NCBI GenBank assembly: GCA_905198125.1
Contig: CAJKBH010000051.1
Coordinates: 1-16,882 of the forward strand
Direction of reading: 5' to 3'
From: an uncultured Porphyromonadaceae bacterium
GTDB lineage: Bacteria > Bacteroidota > Bacteroidia > Bacteroidales > Muribaculaceae
DNA: 16,882 nucleotides
The notes under the pieces were generated by a model that saw nothing but the letters and a program-made list of their open reading frames with translations, did no database searches and was not told the DNA's origin. Shown piece after piece: positions 7,513-13,612 of the stretch. Numbering within the stretch: the first letter of the stretch is position 1; the number at the start of each line of letters is the position of its first letter. Position numbers and translations under genes: made by a program.

Positions 7513-7624
7513 TATTTCATAAAAAAAATAATCAAAAAAATTCAAGAAAACGGCCAAACAGCTGAGATATAGCGAAATAAAATTTTAAGAAAAATTGCGG
7601 ATTTTTTGAGGGATTCAGACGGAC

Positions 7625-7644
7625 GCCGGAATTGGGTCTCCGGC
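7625..7644. other. Short hairpin in the divergent intergenic region
   Basis: GCCGGA (7625-7630) pairs with TCCGGC (7639-7644) over an 8-nt loop. No T run follows on either strand, so it is not an obvious terminator. It sits upstream of the plus-strand gene's -7 element. Apart from this hairpin and the two promoters, the 296 bp between tRNA-Asp and the plus-strand gene is AT-rich with nothing else recognised. Confidence 0.35.
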
Positions 7645-7693
7645 ATTAATGTAAATTAACATATCGGTGCAAATTATAGGCAGTAACTCCCGG

Positions 7694-7701
7694 TAACTTT
7701 G
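7694..7701 (+). promoter_or_regulatory. -7 promoter element of the plus-strand gene
   Basis: TAACTTTG is a perfect match to the Bacteroidetes -7 consensus TAnnTTTG. The predicted start near 7708 gives a leader of about 20 nt. No clear TTG is seen at -33. An AAGGA (7718-7722) lies 6 nt before the ATG at 7729, a usable Shine-Dalgarno and the clearest one I noticed in the window. Confidence 0.6.
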
Positions 7702-7728
7702 CATCAAATTAATAGATAAGGAAGCTAT

Positions 7729-8184
7729 ATGGAAACAATGACAGGATACTGCAACGCCTACGGAATGGAGCGCGCTATGGCCGAGGGCCGCTACAGAGTG
7801 ACGGAAAACCGGACGGGAATGCGTGTGGGCACCAGCGAGCGGGTGCGCCGCGTGGTGGTGTCGTCGGGCACGGGCCGGCCGATGAAATACGGCGACAAGA
7901 TATTCGTGCGTCTGGAGTTTCCGTATGGCTACGGGTCGGGCATCAGCTTCTGCAGCCAGGCGCTGTCGGACATGACGGAGGTGATAGGAGAGATACGCCG
8001 GCGCACGCGCCATATCCGCGGGCTGTGCAAGATGTGTGTGCGCAACGCCACGGAGGGCTGGGCCATAGAGCGGCCGCTGAAGCTTTACGATTCGGGATCG
8101 AGGTTCGCGCCGGCGCAGGGACAGGCACCGCCACCGGCGGCTTATGCCGCGCCGCGCATTCTAATGCCGTGGGAGACGCACTGA
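7729..8184 (+). CDS. Hypothetical basic protein, unrecognised
   Basis: 151 residues, not recognised. It is the only plus-strand gene here. The protein is arginine-rich and has four cysteines, at 8, 75, 100 and 103, the last two forming C-K-M-C. A compact core is likely at about 40-120 (KYGDKIFVRLEFPYGYGSG looks like beta strands, and MTEVIGEIRRRTRHIRGLC like a basic helix). The C-terminal 30 residues are Pro/Ala-rich and probably disordered (AQGQAPPPAAYAAP). No signal peptide or membrane helix. A consensus -7 element, an AAGGA site at proper spacing and a clean GC-rich codon pattern support a real gene. The basic charge and CxxC hint at nucleic-acid binding, but that is speculation. It diverges from tRNA-Asp and converges on the TPR gene. 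Confidence 0.72.
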   Translation: METMTGYCNAYGMERAMAEGRYRVTENRTGMRVGTSERVRRVVVSSGTGRPMKYGDKIFVRLEFPYGYGSGISFCSQALSDMTEVIGEIRRRTRHIRGLCKMCVRNATEGWAIERPLKLYDSGSRFAPAQGQAPPPAAYAAPRILMPWETH

Positions 8185-8237
8185 CGCAGGCTTTCGCTAA
8201 AGCTCAAGGCGGGGACAAAAGGGCAGACGCGGGAGAA

Positions 8238-8277
8238 TTGGAGCTGCGCTCCAAAACGGAACGGCTCCGCGAGGGAG
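8238..8277 (+). repeat. Palindromic intergenic repeat, copy A
   Basis: Contains the perfect hairpin TTGGAGC-TGC-GCTCCAA (8238-8254), then AACGGAACGGCTCCGCGAG and a GGAG that can pair with the CTCC inside it. Identical over 45 nt (8238-8282) to copy C at 9533. It lies between the convergent plus-strand gene and the TPR gene. Confidence 0.88.
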
Positions 8278-8294
8278 AAGGGCGAAAACGGAAG

Positions 8295-8337
8295 CGGCCT
8301 GGGGCGGATGAAACGGCCTGGGGCGGATGAAACGGCC
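8295..8337. repeat. 19-bp tandem repeat, two full units plus 5 bp
   Basis: CGGCCTGGGGCGGATGAAA at 8295-8313 is repeated exactly at 8314-8332, followed by CGGCC (8333-8337). It sits directly downstream of the TPR gene stop in the convergent gap, next to repeat copy A. No coding role seen. Confidence 0.9.
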
Positions 8338-8340
8338 GGC

Positions 8341-8616
8341 TTAGGGATTGAACAGGTCCTTGTTGTAGAAGTCGAGGATGGAATTGGCGGAGTCGAGGGC
8401 GGTCTTGGCGGCGACGGAGTCGGGCTGAATCTCAAGGGCCTTGAGGAAGTCGTTGATGGCCAGGGCGCGGGCGCCACGGCCGAAATGCTTGAGGCCGCGC
8501 ATCACGTAGGCGTCGGCGCTGTCGGGATTGGCGGCGATGAAATCGGAAATGACGGCGATGGCGCGGTCGGCGTCCATCAGCTTTATTTGGTCTCGAAGTG
8601 TGGAGATTGAATCCAT
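8341..8616 (-). CDS. Small TPR-repeat protein
   Basis: 91 residues that fit about two tetratricopeptide repeats: residues 15-33 (ADRAIAVISDFIAANPDSA) continue into AYVMRGLKHFGRGARALAIN, and the second repeat ends in FLKALEIQPDSVAA. The end SILDFYNKDLFNP matches a C-terminal pattern I recall from small Bacteroidales TPR proteins. No signal peptide, so probably a cytoplasmic adaptor; the partner is unknown. It lies 65 nt downstream of the murI stop, with repeat copy B filling most of the gap, and no TAnnTTTG promoter is seen there. It is therefore probably co-transcribed with murI. Confidence 0.8.
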   Translation of the reverse strand: MDSISTLRDQIKLMDADRAIAVISDFIAANPDSADAYVMRGLKHFGRGARALAINDFLKALEIQPDSVAAKTALDSANSILDFYNKDLFNP

Positions 8617-8640
8617 AAATCAGAGGGATTAAGGGTTAAG

Positions 8641-8680
8641 TTGGAGCTGCGCTCCAAAACGGCACGGCTCCGCGAGGGAG
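8641..8680 (+). repeat. Palindromic intergenic repeat, copy B
   Basis: 39 of 40 bases match copies A and C; the difference is GGCACGG instead of GGAACGG. The hairpin TTGGAGC-TGC-GCTCCAA is at 8641-8657. The element ends one base from the murI stop codon (TAG at 8684-8682), so it forms the immediate 3' flank of murI and the spacer before the TPR gene. Confidence 0.88.
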
Positions 8681-8681
8681 G

Positions 8682-9491
8682 CTAAAGGGTGATTTTGGTG
8701 GAGTGGACGGGCGTGCCGATAAAAAGGGAGGCGAGGGGGTCGAACTTGTCGGTGGCTTCGGTGGTGAGGAAGCTGGTTGTGCCGGACTTGGAGCAGCGGC
8801 ATTCTATCTCGGGGTGGCGGCGTAGGTAGTCTTTGAGGCTGTCGGCCACTATCTGGCCCTGCGGCACGATGCGCACGTGTTCGGGGGTGTATTTGCGTAT
8901 CTTGGGGAGCAGGATGGGATAGTGGGTGCAGCCTAAGAGCAGGGTGTCGATCAGGGGGGCGGCCTCCATGATATCGTCTATGTATTTCCTGACGAAATAG
9001 TCGGCGCCGTCCGACTGGGCCTCGCCGGCCTCGACGATGGGCACCCACATGGGGCAGGCGCGTTCGGTGAGGGTGATGTCGGGGTGAATCTTGTTTATCT
9101 CAAGGGTATAGGAGTGGGAATTGACGGTGCCGGGGGGGGCGGGCAGGCCGACATGGCGGGTGTGGGTCATGGCGCCGACATCCTCGACGGTGGGGCGGAT
9201 CACGCCGAGCACGCGGCGGTCGGGCCAGCGGTCGGGGAGGACGTTCTGCTGGATGGTGCGCAGGGCTTTGGCCGAGGCGGTGTTGCAGGCCAGGATCACG
9301 AGGGGGCAGCCTTGTGAGAACAGGAACTCCACGGCCTGGCGGGTGAAGTCGTAGACGATGTCGAAGCTGCGCGTGCCGTAAGGGGCGCGCGCGTTGTCGC
9401 CGAGGTAGATGTAGTCATAGTCCGGCAGGGTGTTGCGGATCTGCTTGAGGATGGTGAGGCCGCCGTAGCCGGAATCAAAAACGCCGATCAT
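8682..9491 (-). CDS. murI: Glutamate racemase
   Basis: Interconverts L- and D-glutamate in the cytoplasm, supplying D-Glu for peptidoglycan (family knowledge). 269 residues from ATG 9491, chosen because MIGVFDSGYGGLTIL is the canonical start; the frame is open further upstream only through repeats. Motifs: DSGYGG (6-11), GDNARAPYG (31-39), first catalytic cysteine C69 in ACNTAS, TVNSHSY (122-128), second catalytic cysteine C188 in LLGCTHYP. One oddity is residues 115-122, GLPAPPGT, where the family usually has a GLLAT(x)GT-like turn; this stretch is encoded over a run of eight C (plus-strand G at 9132-9139). The gene is bracketed by palindromic repeats and its start abuts a G-rich tract. It ends the envelope cluster functionally but is separated from ompH by a strong terminator, so it needs its own promoter, which I could not locate. 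Confidence 0.94.
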   Translation of the reverse strand: MIGVFDSGYGGLTILKQIRNTLPDYDYIYLGDNARAPYGTRSFDIVYDFTRQAVEFLFSQGCPLVILACNTASAKALRTIQQNVLPDRWPDRRVLGVIRPTVEDVGAMTHTRHVGLPAPPGTVNSHSYTLEINKIHPDITLTERACPMWVPIVEAGEAQSDGADYFVRKYIDDIMEAAPLIDTLLLGCTHYPILLPKIRKYTPEHVRIVPQGQIVADSLKDYLRRHPEIECRCSKSGTTSFLTTEATDKFDPLASLFIGTPVHSTKITL

Positions 9492-9492
9492 A

Positions 9493-9529
9493 GGGGTGGG
9501 GGTTAGGGATAAGGGAGGAGGGAGTAGGG
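9493..9529 (+). other. G-quadruplex-type motif at the murI start
   Basis: Six runs of three or more G on the plus strand (9493-9496, 9498-9502, 9506-9508, 9513-9515, 9520-9522, 9527-9529) with spacers of 1-4 nt. This fits the G3+N1-7 quadruplex pattern. It begins two bases upstream of the murI ATG and lies on the template strand, so the murI leader RNA is an unstructured C/U-rich tract. Confidence 0.7.
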
Positions 9530-9532
9530 AGG

Positions 9533-9572
9533 TTGGAGCTGCGCTCCAAAACGGAACGGCTCCGCGAGGGAG
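9533..9572 (+). repeat. Palindromic intergenic repeat, copy C
   Basis: Identical to copy A over 45 nt (9533-9577). Hairpin TTGGAGC-TGC-GCTCCAA at 9533-9549. It lies upstream of murI, in the same orientation relative to the minus-strand genes as copies A and B. Confidence 0.88.
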
Positions 9573-9578
9573 AAGGGA

Positions 9579-9610
9579 GGAGCGGAGCTCCTGACGGAAA
9601 CGGCTCCGCG
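9579..9610 (+). repeat. Palindromic intergenic repeat, diverged copy D
   Basis: A shortened relative placed directly after copy C. The hairpin keeps the same arms with a changed loop (GGAGC-GGA-GCTCC, 9579-9591), and AACGGCTCCGCGA (9599-9611) is shared with A-C. Compensated structure with altered loop suggests the hairpin is the conserved part. Confidence 0.65.
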
Positions 9611-9650
9611 ACAAAGGAGCGACAAGGAGGGAGGAGGGGGAGGGGCGGAT

Positions 9651-9684
9651 AATAAAAATGCGGGACTGGTCCCGCATTTTTATT
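9651..9684. terminator. Bidirectional intrinsic terminator after ompH
   Basis: A perfect palindrome: AATAAAAATGCGGGAC (9651-9666), two bases, then its exact reverse complement (9669-9684). The GC core is flanked by A5 and T5, so it can terminate on both strands. It lies 21 nt beyond the stop of the second ompH gene and separates the envelope cluster from murI. Confidence 0.88.
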
Positions 9685-9705
9685 GTCTGAAAGTTGAGGC
9701 TGCTG

Positions 9706-10221
9706 TTACTTCAGGCCGAGCTTGGCTTTCACGGCAGCGGTGATGTCCTCGACGGGGGCTGCGTGGTAGTAGGTCATCTGGGGTGCGAGGTCCTGGATCA
9801 GGGAGTAGTTGCCCTCCTTGCCGACTGCTTCGATGGCGGTGCGGATCTTCTGCACGATGGGGCTCATCAGCTCCTGCTGCATCTTGGCGAGATCCTGCTG
9901 GGCGCTCTGCTCGAAGGCGGCCATCTTCTGCTGATAGTCGTTGAGTTCGCGGGTCTTGCGGTCCTTGATGGCCTGAAGCTCGTCGGGTTTCATGGCCTGG
10001 TATTCGTCGTAGAGGCGTTTCATCTCCTCGCCGAGTTTCTGATACTCGGTCTCGTATTTCTTGGATGCGTCTGCAAGTTTGGTCTCGGCCTGAGAACGCT
10101 CGGGCATAACCTGTACAATCGAGGCCACGTCGACAAGTCCGATCTTGATGGTCTGGGCCTTGGCTCCTACAAACGGGATGGCCAGTGCAATGGCCAGCGT
10201 CAGAATGATTTTCTTGAACAT
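9706..10221 (-). CDS. OmpH/Skp family periplasmic chaperone (second copy)
   Basis: 171 residues. Signal peptide MFKKIILTLAIALAIPFVGA with cleavage near AKA-QT. The mature protein starts IKIGLVDVASIVQVMPE, the usual OmpH/Skp first strand, followed by a long charged coiled coil (about 45-125: RSQAETKLADASKKYETEYQ onward) and a C-terminal strand region (NYSLIQDLAPQMTYYHAAP). Skp-type proteins form trimers that hold unfolded outer-membrane proteins on the way to BamA (family knowledge). It follows the first ompH after 67 nt with its own consensus promoter, and the perfect palindromic terminator comes right after it. Paralogous to its neighbour but clearly diverged. Confidence 0.92.
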   Translation of the reverse strand: MFKKIILTLAIALAIPFVGAKAQTIKIGLVDVASIVQVMPERSQAETKLADASKKYETEYQKLGEEMKRLYDEYQAMKPDELQAIKDRKTRELNDYQQKMAAFEQSAQQDLAKMQQELMSPIVQKIRTAIEAVGKEGNYSLIQDLAPQMTYYHAAPVEDITAAVKAKLGLK

Positions 10222-10274
10222 TATGATTTAATTTATTTTAGTTTCAATTTCAGCTCATATACAGAGCGCGACCG

Positions 10275-10305
10275 CAAAGATACGCAAATTATTTGGAATA
10301 GCCAA
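10275..10305 (-). promoter_or_regulatory. Promoter of the second ompH gene
   Basis: On the minus strand TTG (10305-10303), 20 nt, then TATCTTTG (10282-10275), matching TAnnTTTG. The -33 part lies inside the end of the first ompH coding region. Predicted start near 10268, leader about 46 nt. Confidence 0.65.
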
Positions 10306-10804
10306 GTTTTGCGAGCACGTCGTTGCTGACGTCGATGCGGGGCGAGGCGAATACGATGCTTTGGGAGCTTGCGCGGTCAAAGATGGTCTGGTATCCTTTT
10401 TCCTCGGCCACGGCTTTGACGGCGTTGTACACGTCCTCCTGGATAGGCTTCATCAGCGACTGGCGCTTCTTGTACAGTTCACCTTCGGGTCCGAAGTATT
10501 TGTAGCGGAGATCCTTTGCCTCGTTTTCCTTTGTGACGATCTCCTCCTCGCGTTTCTTCTTCTGCTCGTCGGTGAGGAACACCATGTCGGCCTCGTAGTT
10601 CTTGTACATGGTCTCGGCTTCCTTGGCCACGGCGTTCACTTCCTTCTCCCAGCGCTGCGACACCTGGTTGAGCTGTTCGTTGGCCATCTCGTAGGCGGGA
10701 ACGTTGCGGAGTATATATTGCATGTCGACCAGGGCGAACTTCTGGGCGAAACTGCCGAGGCAGGTGGCTGCCACGATTCCGAGGGCTATTGCTAATTTCT
10801 TCAT
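10289..10804 (-). CDS. OmpH/Skp family periplasmic chaperone (first copy)
   Basis: 171 residues. Signal peptide MKKLAIALGIVAATCLGSFA followed by QKFALVDMQYILRNVPAYEM, the typical OmpH start. A charged coiled-coil hairpin fills about 40-120 (RWEKEVNAVAKEAETMYKNY, then DEQKKKREEEIVTKENEAKD), then YQTIFDRASSQSIVFASPRIDVSNDVLAKLGY closes the small beta body. Same predicted role as its neighbour: periplasmic holdase for outer-membrane proteins. It begins 120 nt after the bamA stop, with a perfect 12-bp hairpin in between. No convincing promoter was found there (TAACTTTC near 10880 lacks a -33 partner), so it is probably read from the bamA transcript. Confidence 0.92.
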   Translation of the reverse strand: MKKLAIALGIVAATCLGSFAQKFALVDMQYILRNVPAYEMANEQLNQVSQRWEKEVNAVAKEAETMYKNYEADMVFLTDEQKKKREEEIVTKENEAKDLRYKYFGPEGELYKKRQSLMKPIQEDVYNAVKAVAEEKGYQTIFDRASSQSIVFASPRIDVSNDVLAKLGYSK

Positions 10805-10830
10805 AATGGTCTGTGTTATCTGAGTTTTGT

Positions 10831-10858
10831 ACTATTGACGCCGTGGGGCGTCAATAGT
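10831..10858. other. Perfect 12-bp hairpin between bamA and ompH
   Basis: ACTATTGACGCC (10831-10842) pairs fully with GGCGTCAATAGT (10847-10858) over a 4-nt loop. On the transcribed minus strand it is followed by ACAAAA, not a T run, so it is not a standard terminator there. It lies 26 nt before the ompH start and 66 nt after the bamA stop, and may protect a 3' end or adjust readthrough (inference). Confidence 0.75.
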
Positions 10859-10924
10859 TTAACAATATTCAGTTAAAGAAAGTTAAGGCTTCCGGGTGTC
10901 ATACCTGGCGAATCGGCAAGAAGA

Positions 10925-13612
10925 TTAGAATTCCTGGCCGAGCACGAAGTGGATCTGGCTGCCGCCGCGTGTGCCCCATACCTTGTCGAAACCGTAAGCC
11001 CAGTCGATTCCGAGGAATCCGAGCACGGAGAGGTAGACGCGGGCGCCGACACCGGCCGAGCGCTTAAGGTCGAAGGGGTTGAATGCCTTGGCGGTGGTCC
11101 AGCAGTTACCGGCCTCGGCGAAGGCGATGGCGTAGATGGTGGTGGAGGGCTGGAGCAGGAACGGGAAGTGGAGCTCGAAGGTGTACTTGGCGTAGGCGTA
11201 ACCCTCGCTGCGGCTCGGGGTGAACTGTCCGTTCTCGTAACCGCGCATTGCGATGGTCTCGGTGGCGTATGTATAACCGCCCGACATACCGTCGCCGCCG
11301 AAGTAATAGGTCTCGAACGGCGTCTTGAGGTGCTTGGTCCACGAGCCTATTATACCGAAATCGGCACGGGTCATGAACACGAGTGTCCATTTGCCGTCGG
11401 GATCGGTGAGCGGGGTGAACGTCTTGGACTTGAACGTGAGCTTCCAGTAGTCGAGCCAGCGGTACATCTGCGAGGTAGCATCCTGGCGCTGGTCGGCGCT
11501 CAGATTCTCGTCATTGGCCATTTCGGAGAGCTTGGCCCAATTCTTGCGGCCGAACAGGTTGGCCGGCGGGGTGCAGGTGAAGTTCAGGTTGAACGACGAA
11601 CCGCGGCGCGTATAGATGGGGTTGTCGATGCTGGTGCGGCTCAGGTTCAGACCCAGTGTAATGGCGTTGGAGGTACCGTTCTGGAATACGGGGCTGATGT
11701 ACCACCAGTCCTTGAGGTAATACCAGCGGTAGGAGAGCATGGCCTGGAACTGGAAGTAGTCGTCGGGCCAGGAGAGGCGCGTACCGAAACCTACACTGAC
11801 GCCTGCGGTCTGCAGCACCTTGTTGGGGTCGTAGGCGTCCTGGTAGTAATCGTAGTTGTTGTTGTAGTTATATCCGTAGCCGCCGTAATAGAATGCCTGA
11901 TTTGCCACGTTGGCCCAGCGCTTGTTATAGAAGTCGTTGTTGATACCGGTGGAGCGGGAGTAGTCGGCCGAGATGGAGAGGGAATTGGGGCGGCTTCCTC
12001 CGATCCAGGGATCGAAGAATGAGATTCCGTAGCTCTGGTAGTACTTGGCGTTGGTCTGAGCGGATATGGAGAATGTCTGGCCGTCGCCACGGGGGATGAT
12101 GCCCTTGTAGGCCGACGGGTTGAACAGGTTCTTCATCGAGAAGTTGGAGAAGGACAAGGCGAGCTGTCCGGTTATACCTGTCTGGCCCCATCCGAACGAA
12201 AGCTGCACCTTGTCGTTGGCCTTCGACTCGAGGTTGAACACGATGTCTACGGTGCCGTCGCTTTCGTTAGGCTCGGGACGGATGTCCATGTTCTCGGGGT
12301 TGAAGTGGCCGCCGGCGGCGATTTCGCGGGCGGAACGCATCAGGTCGGACTTGCTGAACAGCTCGCCCGGGCGCACGCGCAGCTCACGGCGGATCACCTT
12401 CTCGTACAGCTGGTCGTTGCCGTTGATCACCACGCGGTTGATTCGGGCCTGCGGACCCTCGATGACGCGCATCTGCAGCGCGATGGAGTCGCCGTGTATC
12501 TGCTCCTCGATGGGCACCAGGTTGAAGAACAGGTATCCGTTGTCGGTATATAGCGACGACACGGCGTCCTCGTCCTCGTTGGTGCGCTTGTTCAGCATCT
12601 TCTGGTTGTAGACGTCGCCGGGGTACATGCCCAGTACGGCGTTCAGCGTCTCGGTGGGATACACCGTGTTGCCCACCCAGTCTATGGCGGAGATGTAGTA
12701 TTTCTTGCCCTCGTCAACGTCAAGGAACACGTCTACCGTCTTGTCGTCGTACTTGGCCACCGAGTCGTGCACTATCTTCGCGTCACGGTATCCCAGCTCG
12801 TTGTATTTGTCGATGATGCGCTGCTTGTCGTCCTCATAGTCCGATTCTACGAATTTCTTCTGGCTGAACAGCTTGAGGATGTCGTTCTTCTCGGTGGTCT
12901 TCTTCATGGCGCGCTTGATCTTGCGGTCGGACATCACTTTGTTGCCGTCGATATAGATCTTGTGCACCTTGACCTTGGCGTTTTTCTGAATCACGAACGT
13001 GAGGATGGAGTGGTTCTCCTTCGACAGATCGTTAGACTGGCGGATATTTACCGATACGTTCTTGAAGCCTTTCTTCTCGTAGTAATTCTCCACAATCTGC
13101 TTGGCGCGGTTGATGATGTTGGGCGTAAGTTGCTGGCCTTCGACCATGGAGAGGCGTTCCAGAATGTCCTTCTTCTCGCTGCCCTTGGTGCCCTCAAACT
13201 TGATTTCGGAGAGGCGGGGCTGCTGCTGCAGCTCGATGTCGAGCCACACCTTGTCGCCGGCGATCTTGTCGACGTTGATGCGCACTTTGGAGTAGAGGCC
13301 CTGTCGCCAGAAGCGGCGTACGGCATCGGTGATCTCCTGGCCCGGAATTTCGATTTTGTCGCCTATTGACAGACCGGAGTAGCCGATGACCACATAGTCG
13401 TCGGCGGTCTTGAGGCCGGATGTGCGTATTCCCGCTATCTCGTATGTCTTGGGAAGGGGGGAATAGATTATTTCCGGGTTGTATATGGTATCGACGGGTG
13501 CCTCGGGCTGAATGGGCAGCTCAAGCAGATCCTGGGCGCTGCCGTAGGGTGCGGCGGCGACAACGGTTAAAAGCAACGTGAAGAAACGAGCAATATGGCG
13601 TATATTCATCAT
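10925..13612 (-). CDS. bamA: Outer-membrane protein assembly factor BamA
   Basis: 895 residues. Inserts beta-barrel proteins into the outer membrane as the core of the BAM complex. Signal peptide at about 1-26 (ends PYGSAQ). A POTRA array follows, from about residue 54 (KTYEIAGIRTSGLKTADDYV) to about 460; visible POTRA starts include RLSEIKFEGTKGSEKKDILE, KVHKIYIDGNKVMSDRKIKR, YYISAIDWVGNTVYPTETLN and RINRVVINGNDQLYEKVIRR. That gives five with the first. The rest is a 16-strand-type barrel containing GGDGMSGGYTYATETIAMRG and ending in HFVLGQEF, a beta-signal with terminal Phe. A Tyr/Asn-rich stretch at 575-597 looks like an enlarged surface loop. The start (MMN) overlaps the uppS stop by 4 nt. 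It is upstream of two OmpH/Skp chaperones, its functional partners. Confidence 0.96.
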   Translation of the reverse strand: MMNIRHIARFFTLLLTVVAAAPYGSAQDLLELPIQPEAPVDTIYNPEIIYSPLPKTYEIAGIRTSGLKTADDYVVIGYSGLSIGDKIEIPGQEITDAVRRFWRQGLYSKVRINVDKIAGDKVWLDIELQQQPRLSEIKFEGTKGSEKKDILERLSMVEGQQLTPNIINRAKQIVENYYEKKGFKNVSVNIRQSNDLSKENHSILTFVIQKNAKVKVHKIYIDGNKVMSDRKIKRAMKKTTEKNDILKLFSQKKFVESDYEDDKQRIIDKYNELGYRDAKIVHDSVAKYDDKTVDVFLDVDEGKKYYISAIDWVGNTVYPTETLNAVLGMYPGDVYNQKMLNKRTNEDEDAVSSLYTDNGYLFFNLVPIEEQIHGDSIALQMRVIEGPQARINRVVINGNDQLYEKVIRRELRVRPGELFSKSDLMRSAREIAAGGHFNPENMDIRPEPNESDGTVDIVFNLESKANDKVQLSFGWGQTGITGQLALSFSNFSMKNLFNPSAYKGIIPRGDGQTFSISAQTNAKYYQSYGISFFDPWIGGSRPNSLSISADYSRSTGINNDFYNKRWANVANQAFYYGGYGYNYNNNYDYYQDAYDPNKVLQTAGVSVGFGTRLSWPDDYFQFQAMLSYRWYYLKDWWYISPVFQNGTSNAITLGLNLSRTSIDNPIYTRRGSSFNLNFTCTPPANLFGRKNWAKLSEMANDENLSADQRQDATSQMYRWLDYWKLTFKSKTFTPLTDPDGKWTLVFMTRADFGIIGSWTKHLKTPFETYYFGGDGMSGGYTYATETIAMRGYENGQFTPSRSEGYAYAKYTFELHFPFLLQPSTTIYAIAFAEAGNCWTTAKAFNPFDLKRSAGVGARVYLSVLGFLGIDWAYGFDKVWGTRGGSQIHFVLGQEF

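Noticed and set aside
7358..8184. tRNA-Asp as an integration site for a mobile element carrying the plus-strand gene
   Set aside because: The orphan gene lies on the 5' side of the tRNA, there is no duplicated tRNA 3' fragment, and XerD in this window is the housekeeping type, not an element integrase.
9084..9354. Frameshift or pseudogene in murI at the poly-G run
   Set aside because: The frame is continuous and all catalytic motifs on both sides are in the same frame, so the gene is kept as intact; the run is reported as a finding instead.
8238..9611. CRISPR array formed by the repeated 40-nt elements
   Set aside because: Spacing is irregular (hundreds of bases, with whole genes between copies), there are no uniform spacers and no cas genes.
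9492..9677. 62-codon upstream extension of murI
   Set aside because: It would translate the repeats, the G-rich tract and part of the terminator. The canonical MurI N-terminus begins at MIGVFDSGYGG, so ATG 9491 is used.
10949..12022. Long plus-strand open frame (357 codons) opposite bamA
   Set aside because: Antisense to a clear BamA coding region in GC-rich DNA; the product is low-complexity Val/Gly/Glu with no motif and no promoter. A shadow frame.
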